From the NCBI GenBank assembly GCA_028015205.1, contig CM051519.1, positions 85,209,539 to 85,273,538 of the forward strand: a DNA stretch of 64,000 nt. Direction: 5' to 3'. Position numbers and translations under genes: made by a program. The DNA comes from Mytilisepta virgata. Its lineage: Eukaryota; Mollusca; Bivalvia; Mytilida; Mytilidae. Shown here piece after piece: positions 54,682-64,000 of the stretch. Below the pieces are notes generated by a model, which saw only the letters and a list, made by a program, of their open reading frames with translations, ran no database searches and had not been told where the DNA came from. The first letter of the stretch is position 1. Each line of letters begins with the position of its first letter.

Positions 54682-55319
54682 CTGAAAAAGAAATGTATGT
54701 GAAGTAAAACAAGTGGTTGATCCGTCTCTGTTGAAGGTTGTGCTTTTTTAAATGATTACTTGTTGATTTTGTTTTGCACTTTATCATTATAATGTTATTC
54801 AATACATGTTGATTTGTACTTAAAACCCTTTTTCATATGTTAAATACATGTATAAATCTAAAAAAAGACAAGCCTTTCTTTTCCCATCAGTTAATTTAAG
54901 TTATGTATATTATATATTCAATTTCCCAATCATTTAATAGAAAGTAGATGTCTGTCTGATCTCGCTATCTCTGATATAAACTATGATAAAAGTGTTTTAA
55001 AAATTCTGGCAACACATGAGAGCACTAACAAAACTGGATTGACCGACACACAAATGAATGAACACCCATTATTTCTATGTACTCCATGAATGTGTCATGC
55101 TGGGTACAAAAACACGGTTATTCTATTTTGTAAATTCCCAGTGCAAACATATTAAGCCAAAGAAAAATTAACCAAAAGCTGTAAGATTACTTTTTTAATA
55201 GTAACAAGAGTGGACACAGACCAGTGTGGATAGTATCTGGCATTCTAAGAGTATTGCATTAAACTGTGAGTAAACTCAATAAAGGATACTCCCACTTCCC
55301 ATATTTAATAAACTAAATT

Positions 55320-56042
55320 AGTTCAATTATCTCCCTTGAAATATTTCCAACCAGCATAATTTTCCTTCATGCATATTCCCACTTTGTGTACTGCAACTGT
55401 TAAAAGTTTCATCTATATTGATATAGCCATTAAGGAGGAGTTGCGCTTACGAGACCTGATGCCACATATTGTAATATTAAACCAAGTAAGTTCAATTATC
55501 TCCCTTGAAATATTTCTGACCGGGTTTATTTTCCTTCAGGCATATCCTCAGGTTGTGTAATGCAACTGTGTAAAGTTTCATCAATACTGATCAAGCCGTT
55601 AAGGATGACTTGCGCTTACGAGATCTGTTGCCACATATTGCAATATTAAACTAAGTAAGTTCAATTATCTCCCTTGAAATATTTCAGAGCAGAATTATTT
55701 TCCTTCATGCATATTCTCAGGTTGTGTACTGCAACTGTGTAAAGTTTCATCAATATTGATCAAACCGTCAAGGAGGAGTTGCGCTTACGAGACCTGATGC
55801 CACATATTGCAATATTAAACTAAGTAAGTTCAATTATCTCCCTTGAAATATTTCAGACCAGGATTATTTTCCTTCATGCATATTCTCAGGTTGTGTAATG
55901 CAACTGTGTAAAGTTTCATCAGTATCGGTCCATTCGTTAAGGAGGAGTTGTGCTTACAAGACATATAGACAGACGAACAATAGACGGACGGACGGACAGG
56001 GTGATTCCTATATATCCCCCCAAAACTTTGTTTGTGGGGGTA
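55320..56042 (+). repeat. Tandem repeat, about 170-bp units x4, with GACGGACGG tail
   Basis: Four units contain CAATTATCTCCCTTGAAATA, CCTTCATGCATATTCTCAGG and GTAAAGTTTCATCAATATTG. The tail has AGACGGACGGACGGACAGG and a CCCCCCAAAACTTTGTTTGT end. Confidence 0.9.
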
Positions 56043-56054
56043 TAAAAACTAAAA

Positions 56055-56600
56055 ATAAATGGAGAATGTGTCCATGCGACACGGATGCCCCCGCTTGCAT
56101 ATGATGTTATAAAGGGGCATAACACATGAAAGGTAAAAGTGACGCCACCCAATTTCGAACTTGATCTGTGTTTTGTGATAATAAGCATTGTGTATAAGTT
56201 TCATAAAAGTGGGTTGAGGCAAACTAAAGTTAGAGAACTGAAACCAAAAATTCAGCAATTTTTAGGTTTATAAAAGGGCATAACTTAAGAGTGGTAAAAG
56301 TGACGCCACCCAATTTCGAACTTGATCTGTGTTTTGTAGTAATAAGCATTGTGTACAAGTTTCATAACATTTGGTTGAGGCAAACTAAAGTTAGAGAACG
56401 GAAGCGACAGATTTAGCAATTTGTCCATTAATAAAGGGACTGTACATAGCTCAAGAACGGTAAAAGTGAAACCACCCAAATCCGAACTTGATCTGTGTTT
56501 TGTGGTAATAAGCATTGTATATTAGTTTCATAATATTAGGTTAAGGCAAACTAAAGTTAGAGAACAGAAACGAAAAATTCAACATTTTTTATTGTTATAA
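56055..56600 (+). repeat. Tandem repeat, about 165-180-bp units x3
   Basis: Three units share GTAAAAGTGACGCCACCCAA, TTGATCTGTGTTTTGTG and GAGGCAAACTAAAGTTAGAG. The start GGAGAATGTGTCCATGCGAC matches the repeat at 46595. A TIR element interrupts the next unit. Confidence 0.9.
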
Positions 56601-56618
56601 AGGGGCATACAAATGTAA

Positions 56619-57701
56619 CTGTGTTAGCAGTAGTCAAAAAATGTCAATAGCCAAAGTGGCTAATCACTATTTTTTTGCTGAGCCACATTTTCATGTGATT
56701 AGCCACAACTTTTGGGTCACCGTTGAGGATCACGAAGTGATCCAAACCTGCTAGGGGGGTTTGGGGGCATGACCTCCACCCCTTGAATATTTTGGAAAAT
56801 TAGATGTGAAATCCTGCATTCTGAGGTTACATTTTTGTAGTGTATATAGCTTATCAAAAAGGTTTTTTTCTCCAGGTTAGATGAAAAATTCTCCTTCCCT
56901 TCATTAAATCAAAGTGCTGGATATATTGCAACTGTAGTTATGTATAATTTAAAATTTTATCCAAGCTATGTTCTTTATGTTTGGTTAATAATAACAGTGA
57001 ATGTATCCATTTTTTATGAAATGTTAAATGATACAAACAGGCACTTACAACAGTCTCTAAAATTTGGAGTGATGTGAGAGTGTTTGCTCCGCATTAAAAG
57101 CCTCACTGTAACTTTGAGATGAAGATCAGCAATGAAAGCACTGTTCCTTTGCTTTTTTTAATTTTTCCTGTTCATGTACTTCAATTTTGTGTCATGACGA
57201 TGGGTTACCATATCCGATTTCTTTTTGTATTGCATTTAGTGAGTTAGTGATGTCTTCGTGCCATTGAACCATATCCGTTCTTTTTGTTTTTCATAATATA
57301 AAATGAACAAACACCCATTTCGAAATTATGTAACACTTTATTAAACTACAAAATCAACAAATAAATAAAATTATTTTAAAACAGTTTATCAATTGACTAG
57401 ACCATGAATATCGTTTTCTTGGATTCGAATCATCTGTGATCGCAGGATCTTCATCTGATTCTTTCGGGTCGGGGACCTTTACAAGGTTAGATTTTTTTTT
57501 CTATGACTAAAAAGACCTGTTTTTGTGTTTGGTTTTGCAAATTACTTTTGTCAGCTACACATTTGTTCGAATCCACACTTCTGGCTTGAAATTTGACAAA
57601 GATTTCGTTTGCCAATGTGGGGATTGCAACTGAATTTTAATTAGCCACATAATAAAATCATTCCCCCATGGCGAGTGTGGCGACCTTTACCGCTAACACA
57701 G
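56619..57701. mobile_element. TIR DNA element, 1.08 kb, 9-bp target duplication
   Basis: The ends CTGTGTTAGC(A)GTA and its inverse TACCGCTAACACAG are flanked by CATACAAAT at 56606-56614 and 57702-57710. A GTAA (56615-56618) lies between the left duplication and the inverted repeat. GTGGCTAAT/ATTAGCCAC motifs recur inside. No intact ORF. It is inserted into a tandem-repeat unit. Confidence 0.72.
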
Positions 57702-58272
57702 CATACAAATTAAGTGTATTCTCCACGGTGTTTTAATGGTTATACAATGTGCAATTTGAAATGTCTTGTCAATCCCTGAATATCAAATCTCTAAATAGGA
57801 AAGTCTATCAGTAACTTGCTCTAAGCTATTACTATTTTTGTTTAATGAGATGGTTCCATACTGTGTAGTAGGAGATGACAAAACTTTTGATCCAATACCC
57901 CTGCAACCACCCCTACAGACCTAATGTCATAGTGCACAAATAGTTTCAATATATAGAAAGTCTGTTGTACAATGTATAAGATAGAATGGTTAGAGAGGAG
58001 TTGCAGATCCAATAAATCTTATGGACCCGCCCCTTCCACCATCCCCATACAGACCCCAGTGAAAAAACTGAAACCCTGGTGCACAAACAGTACAGTGTAT
58101 ACTGTAAATTCAGAAATTATTGCATGCATTTACATGTGTATTATTGCGATTTTTGAAGAAGGTACAAAAATGCTAGAATAATTACTGTGATTTCAGGAAA
58201 ATCTGCATACGGAAATATGTTTCAGATATACATGTAAGAATGCGAGTTTTTATTTTTGCGATACTCTCCCAG

Positions 58273-58503
58273 TCTACATGTGACATATACTATTGGTATC
58301 AGTATTGGATTCGACACGGAACTTGTTAATTATTGGTAATATTAATTATGTGTATTAACAACAAAGAATAGTCTCAAGTTTAATTTAAAACTTCAACTTA
58401 GTTGTCATGTGTTGCAACTGGAAACTACATGTGACATATACTATTGGTATCGGTATCGGATTCGACCTGGAACTTGTTAATTATTGGTAATATTAGTTAT
58501 GAG
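58273..58503 (+). repeat. Direct duplication of about 77 bp
   Basis: CTACATGTGACATATACTAT ... AACTTGTTAATTATTGGTAA occurs at about 58273-58350 and again at about 58427-58503. Confidence 0.85.
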
Positions 58504-58729
58504 GAAACCAAAAGGGCCTGGAATGGTGTAATTTTTAATCAACACCATTGTCCTATATTAGTTATATAAAAAGTTGAATTCTTTGATTCGTCATTTTTAA
58601 TCATGCCGGCTAACAAATTGGACCTCGTTATTTAAGTAGTACTAGAACACACCCGCGAAATCACAGGCATTTAGAGCGTGGTTGAAAGTATGTAAACTGT
58701 TGTAGGATGAATTTTTGTAAAAGATTTTA

Positions 58730-59400
58730 TGACTGGAGAAATGCGATTTGGGCCTGGGTCGTTATATTCGTTAAAAGGATAAAAATTCCAATATAACAAC
58801 CCAGGCCATGTGAAAATTTTCAACAAATCTATGGTTTGCATGAATTATTTCCTAAATAAAACATGATTATATACTGGTTCCAGGGGTCACAAGAAATCAG
58901 ATTTTTATGTACCCAAAACATTAAAATTCCAATATAATGACCCAGGCGGCTGGCCATGTAAAAATTTACAAAATCTATGGCTTGCTGTTACCTGTAACCT
59001 AGTCTTTATCTTCCTCCTCTAGCTCATTTGCACCCTAACCCTTACACACGGGGCACTCTTAAAATTGGCTTGCAATAAAACATGATTATGTACCGGTTCC
59101 AGGGGTCCTAAGAAATTGTATTTTTATCGCTTCCAGGGACCGAAGGAATGTTTGATACCGGTTCCTGTAGCTCAGGTACCCAAAGCATTAAAATTCCAAT
59201 ATAACGACTCAGGCCATGTGAAGATTTTCAAAATCTATGGCTTGCATGAATAATTTCTTAAATAAAACATGATTATGTACCGGTTCCAGGGGTCCCAAGA
59301 AATCGTATTTGTAAATTGTATCGCTTTCCAGTGACCGAAGGTATGTTTGATACCGGTTCCTGTAGCTCAGATACCCAAAACATTGTATGTAATCAAGTAA
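58730..59400 (+). repeat. Diverged direct repeats with ACCGGTTCCAGGGGTC
   Basis: AAACATGATTATGTACCGGT plus TCCAGGGGTC and ATTAAAATTCCAATATAACG plus ACTCAGGCCATGTGAA recur three to four times. An ORF on the minus strand at 59209-59568 overlaps this repeat and has no recognisable domain. Confidence 0.75.
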
Positions 59401-60057
59401 GGAATTAAGGGTTGTTCGTAAATTTACCAAAATTCTGTGTAATTTTAAACGGAAGTCTTGTCTATGACTTAAAAGTCCGTCCGATGTCGGAAACAATATC
59501 CGGACGCCTTTATTTTCGTTTTCCTCCCAAAATAACCCAAACGGAATAATCATAAGCGAGGATGACAAATGCGACTATGCATGGTACCTATAGAACAAAG
59601 AGGCAAGATGATTAATTTATTGTGGAAGGAAGAGAAGCGACACGCAAAATGAGGTCTTCTCATTTAATAGTATACATTTTAACTTGTTATGACAACATAA
59701 AGAAGTTTCACACTGATGTATTATTTCCAGGTTTAGAAATGTCAACTGTTACTCATTTTGTTCCCATCTTGAGTAGTTTGGTTGATGCCGAATGTTTTTA
59801 TAAATGTGCGTACTTACTTTTTATAGATAGTTAGATCTAACAGGTTAAGATATAAAACAACTTTTAAATGGTTATCAACACTGCAAATTTTCTGCAAAAT
59901 TTTCAATCGGAAAATGAAGATATCCCTATAAATCGTGCACTGCTGTTGAACAAACTTTCTTAATTTTATAATGGCCGCCAAAATAACGTTGATGCTGATA
60001 CAGGATGCAGCGTGCTCGGCTCGGCAGAATTGCGCATGCATATTACTATTGGTTAAA

Positions 60058-60192
60058 GTCATTCTATTCAACAGGATAACCCGATACTATATAGTAACAC
60101 AGTATACTATGTCATCGGCTGAACAGCATAACCCCGCTTAACCTAATATCTATTGAATAGGAAAACCCCAGTTGCATCGGGTGAATAACGTA
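60058..60192 (-). repeat. Dispersed repeat, copy 2 (inverted partner of 6373-6508)
   Basis: Reverse complement of the repeat near the first channel gene: TAGTAACACAGTATACTATG and AACCCCGCTTAACCTAATA. It ends 60 bp before the start codon of the second channel gene, so it probably occupies part of that gene's promoter or 5'UTR. Confidence 0.9.
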
Positions 60193-60252
60193 ACTCTTCG
60201 TGTAATTACTTGTTTTTGTTGTGACCTTCATGTTTACATACATGTATAAGAG

Positions 60253-61551
60253 ATGGATCATGACAGTGGGTGTGTAAAAGACATGAGAGAAGAAACACTT
60301 TTTCTTGAAAAATCTGAAAAGGTGACCAATGGATTAACTGAAATTGCTGACAGCACCTATCACATCTGTATAAACAATGATTGTCGCAGAGTGATAATAA
60401 ATGTAAGTGGATTAAAGTTCGAGACTCAACTTAGAACTTTGAATAGATTTCCAAATACTCTTCTCGGAAACAAATCCAAGAGATGCAAATACTGGGATCG
60501 CAGAAGAAACGAATTCTTTTTTGATCGCCACAGACTAACTTTTCAGTCGATTCTTTATTACTATCAGAGTGGTGGTAGATTGAAAAGACCACCGGAAGTG
60601 CCATCAGACGTGTTTCTGCAGGAGATACATTTCTACGATCTAGGAACTGAGGTCATCAAGGCGTATAAGGAATTAGAGGGTTACCCACCAGATCACAAAG
60701 AACCTCTTATGCCATCATGGTATTTGCAGCGACAAATATGGAAGCTAATGGAATATCCAGAAAGTTCATTTTGGGCAAAAATTATGGTCATCGTTTCTGT
60801 TACATTTGTTATAACTTCCATAGTGACATTCTGTGTGGAGACGTTGCCAGAATATGAGAAGTCTGTGTGCCAGAAAACTTCCCTGACTGTTAATAATGAA
60901 ACTGTGCAAGTGAACATTCCAAATTTTAAACATCCATTATTCGTAGTTGAAGCAGTATGTATGAGTTGGTTTATACTGGAGTTAATAGTACGCTTCATAA
61001 CTTGTCCCTCTAATCTCCGATTTATAAAGAATTTACTGAACTGGATTGATTTAGGAGCAATATTGCCATTCCTCTTTTTTCTAATTCTACACGTAGCAAC
61101 AAATGACTGTGGGGCAATGCAAAATACCGGTGCAATTTCAGTAATCCGAATTCTGCGTGTAACACGAATACTAAAGTTGAGTAAGCATTCGGTCGGATTA
61201 CAACTTCTAGGCAAAACATTATCAACCAGTTGGCGAGAGCTGTTCATGTTGGCAGTTTTTCTTGGCATCTGCATAGTTATATTTTCTGGTGCCGTGTATT
61301 ATGCAGAACTTTCCAGTGACGTGACGCATTTTGACAGTATTCCGGACGCGTTTTGGTGGGCAGTGGTAACTTTAACGACTGTTGGATACGGTGATAAATA
61401 TCCACAAACCCCAGCTGGAAAAATTGTTGGGACCTTTGCAGTAGTTTGTGGAATATTAGCGCTTTCTTTTCCCGTTCCCGTAATCGTTACGAACTTTGCC
61501 AAATATTACAAAAAGTATTCAAAGAATAGATTCAGAGACCAAAAATTTTGA
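60253..61551 (+). CDS. Shaker/Kv1-type voltage-gated potassium channel, intronless, short C-tail (paralogue)
   Basis: A 432-residue membrane channel subunit closely related to the product at 1339-2769 but with an N-terminus about 44 residues shorter. The T1 domain (about 45-137) reads RRVIINVSGLKFETQLRTLN and EFFFDRHRLTF. S1 follows ESSFWAKIMV; the S1-S2 loop has the sequon NNET; S2 keeps WFILEL; S3 has NWIDL. S4 (about 293-312) reads AIS-VIR-ILR-VTR-ILK-LSK, with Ser at the first gating-charge position and Lys at the last. The filter TVGYGD is at 376-381; S6 keeps PVPV. The C-tail is about 13 residues (KKYSKNRFRDQKF) with no PDZ motif. The start is the first in-frame ATG. Both genes are probably products of one local duplication. 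Confidence 0.96.
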   Translation: MDHDSGCVKDMREETLFLEKSEKVTNGLTEIADSTYHICINNDCRRVIINVSGLKFETQLRTLNRFPNTLLGNKSKRCKYWDRRRNEFFFDRHRLTFQSILYYYQSGGRLKRPPEVPSDVFLQEIHFYDLGTEVIKAYKELEGYPPDHKEPLMPSWYLQRQIWKLMEYPESSFWAKIMVIVSVTFVITSIVTFCVETLPEYEKSVCQKTSLTVNNETVQVNIPNFKHPLFVVEAVCMSWFILELIVRFITCPSNLRFIKNLLNWIDLGAILPFLFFLILHVATNDCGAMQNTGAISVIRILRVTRILKLSKHSVGLQLLGKTLSTSWRELFMLAVFLGICIVIFSGAVYYAELSSDVTHFDSIPDAFWWAVVTLTTVGYGDKYPQTPAGKIVGTFAVVCGILALSFPVPVIVTNFAKYYKKYSKNRFRDQKF

Positions 61552-61884
61552 CTTTGTTTATAGACCAGTAACTGTTGCAATATTTTTATTTTTTTCGCAA
61601 TATTTTATTTTATTTTCATTCCTGTTTAATCGTTAACTTAGTTTTTTTCAACAAATGTAATTTTGTTAAATATTTTGTACAAGTCCATATTAAAGTATTA
61701 CATAAGATTGAAATTACATATTTATTGCTTTATTTCTAGGTATATATTTATTAGATTTTAATTATGTCTACCCTTAATTAAAGATATAATCTGTCCAGAG
61801 GTATTCTCCTGTCCCTTGTCCCATGCCTTTAAGGCGTTGTGTCATTTATCAGACAATACCTCGATTTTGATGAATTGCTCATTT

Positions 61885-62215
61885 ATAGTATATCATTCCT
61901 TAACTTGTTTGCCCCGGTCGGGTCAAACCAAAAACATTAAAATTGGTATTTGCTGCTTCTCCGTTAAGCACGCGGCATCTAGGAGTAAGAGCAAAGACTG
62001 GTCGGCTCGGAGTCAGTATTATGTGTCCGAGTGAGGTGATATGTCTTCCTGCGCACAGTTACCTCGTGAGCTAGCACATTAAAAATCCGACTTAGCGTGT
62101 CGGTCTAGTACAAAGCAGGGATCATATTCATTATCATATCAACATGTTCTCGTCCTGATATGCACCTGGTTGCCACTGGACGTTAAACAATAATTCACCC
62201 ATCCATCCTTAACTT
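61885..62215 (+). repeat. SINE-like molluscan dispersed repeat
   Basis: A GC-richer stretch holds GCGGCATCTAGGAGTAAGAG, CCTCGTGAGCTAGCAC and the tail CTGGTTGCCACTGGACGTTA followed by AACAATAA. The CACTGGACGTTAAAC end recurs widely in bivalve genomes (from memory). No clear A/B boxes were verified. Confidence 0.5.
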
Positions 62216-64000
62216 GTTTGTTCGTTTTACATATTAATCTCTTAATCCTACAGTAAGCTTAATTTTAAATTACGTAGTTATATATTAAAATCTATCGCTC
62301 TCTTTACTTCAATAGGAATATAACTTTGATACCAATTTTGACGCACAATATGTGCACATTTCGTCGATTTACGACTCATCAATTGTGCCCAAGGCCTAAA
62401 ATATTGAAAGCCCAAACAACAATCCAAAAGGTTGAAGAGTAAATTCAAAATACCAAAACGACCTAAAATGGGTGAAGCCAAGACCATTAAGGACAGAGCT
62501 ATGCACGAACTAGGATTATAAATATGGTTAGTCCATTCCTGCAAAGGTTGGTTCTACAGTCGCTTTATGAATTCCAAAACTAGGTACCAGTGTAGGATAA
62601 TCAAAACATGGGAAGTTACAACAATCACAAACGTTGACATCCCATTTTCCAGTCGTAATAAAATTGAAGATAATGAAGGCATGACAAAACTTCAATATGT
62701 ATAGAAAAGATAGATATGCGTGTCTTTTGGAACCATATATGTGTATGTATAATTGGGGATCAAAGTCCCAATGGCTCGAACAATGCTATGCGTTGGAGTT
62801 GCATCATATATTTTGTAATTTAATATAAATATATAAGTACAAAAAATGTACAAGTTTCCATGGAGATAGAAAGAAGACAGTTGAGGAGCCAAGATATCTT
62901 GTTTTTGATTTAAAGTATGGACAAGAAAGAAAGGTATACTGCTATTCGTGTATATATCGTGTATATAGAAAATAACAATGCACTGACTTGACAAGGATGA
63001 GGCTAAGAATCCGGTGAATATGCGAGGGTTTGCTAAGCATTCCCCCTCCCCCGCCCCCGATTCGTGCAAACTCGTATATCGAATTTTATGTCAAGACAAT
63101 GCACTGTTATTGTCTTTATAATGCAATCTTTGGGGCATTAGTGGATATTACTACGAATTTCAAAATCATTTAAAACGTTTGTTACCCTCATGAGGCCACA
63201 ATTTATTTAGCGTGAGAACTCACCTGTTCAAAGATCGATGAGCAAGTATACCACTGATAGTTGCATAAGATTATTTAAGATAAATTACAGTTCGGATGCA
63301 ATATTTTTCCAACAATAAAAAGTAAGTATAACAAGCGAATAAGTATTGAGATTTTGTTCTAAAAATTTAGTGAACACGTTTGTTCATTTCAGTACCGTCA
63401 CTCAGGTCAAGTAGGTGTGGCCTAAATGTTATATACTGTCATGGATCGTATATCACTAAAGAATCGAATGCTGCACTTTTTTACTTTATTGGTGTGTAAA
63501 ATCATTGACCGAGGCATATTTTGTATGAAGCGCAGAATATCTCTCTTAGTATGCCCAGTTTACCTACTTACTTATTTTCTATATCAGTATTTATTTGGTA
63601 GGTATATAAATGCTTTATACAAAAATTGAATACTTTTAGCACTAATTTTTTAATTGAAATACATAAACTCTCCGACAAAGGTCCTGATTATCCGGCGACA
63701 CAAAAATATAAGTACGTATTGGTTTTTTCTAATAAAATGGACATTTATTGGTTAAAGAACGTCAATATTGTATCGTATTTTCAGAATGACAATAAATAAA
63801 TAATAAAAGTTTTAAAATATTTTTTACAGTTAAAAAAGATTGATATTTCTGCAAGAAAACAACTGAAAATCCTACAATTCTATAGATTCCTGGAAATAGG
63901 ATATAAATGACCGAAGTTGCAAAAATACAATATAAGTTTTTTCTTACGAATTCATTATTCAGATGTATCGCTGTTCCTTTCCTGATGAAATGTGTTTTAT
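62216..64000. other. Downstream intergenic region, no gene recognised
   Basis: AT-rich sequence. Short minus-strand ORFs at 62278-62544 and 62692-63069 and a plus-strand ORF at 63426-63629 show no domain I recognise and have no splice context I can defend. Confidence 0.5.

Noticed and set aside
59209..59568. Minus-strand ORF of 119 residues, possibly a first exon (IPFGLFWEENENKGVRILF, then a GTAAAT donor)
   Set aside because: It looks slightly coding and sits in a CpG-richer patch, but I find no partner exons within the window and its 3' part is repeat.

Overview
The window looks like AT-rich nuclear DNA of a marine mussel (family Mytilidae, probably Mytilus). Evidence: large intron-bearing genes with GT/AG splice sites; dispersed repeats I recognise as mytilid (a family at about 46.70-46.93 kb and 31.46-31.54 kb, and units ending in GACGGACGG runs); TTAGGG-type telomeric DNA; and fragments of a Penelope-like element, a SINE and several TIR elements. 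There are no operons, rRNA, tRNA genes or CRISPR arrays. All exon limits were set by hand from splice sites and reading phase; none is checked against transcripts.

Layout. (1) 1.3-2.8 kb: an intronless Shaker/Kv1-type potassium channel, plus strand. (2) 7.1-24.3 kb: an 11-exon plus-strand gene whose exons join in frame into about 671 residues: a homeodomain-like helix unit, an HMG-box-like unit, a probable GTF2I-like repeat, a long 12-residue tandem repeat and a C-terminal chromodomain broken by a one-base frameshift. (3) 24.4-31.2 kb: repeats and foldback elements, including a TTAA-flanked inverted-repeat element. (4) 31.5-34.0 kb: about 2.4 kb of interstitial telomeric repeat with a 21-bp higher-order unit, itself duplicated at about 1.18 kb, embedded in a mytilid dispersed repeat. 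(5) 37.5-54.7 kb: a 16-exon minus-strand gene, open from end to end (about 911 residues), encoding a CxC2 zinc cluster plus a KDZ (Kyakuja-Dileera-Zisupton) transposase domain with a D-D-E-like set. Its introns hold a TIR element that contains a 5'-truncated Penelope-like retroelement (RT plus GIY-YIG) with a hammerhead ribozyme, a tRNA-derived SINE and an endonuclease (EEP) fragment. Part of its last exon is duplicated downstream. (6) 55-60 kb: tandem repeats and a TIR element with a 9-bp target duplication. (7) 60.3-61.6 kb: a second intronless Kv1-type gene, same strand and closely related to the first.

The two channels are paralogues and share an S4 that lacks the first gating arginine and a very short C-tail. 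The genes between them have no evident functional link to them. A roughly 135-bp repeat lies 3.6 kb downstream of the first channel gene and, inverted, about 60 bp upstream of the second start codon.
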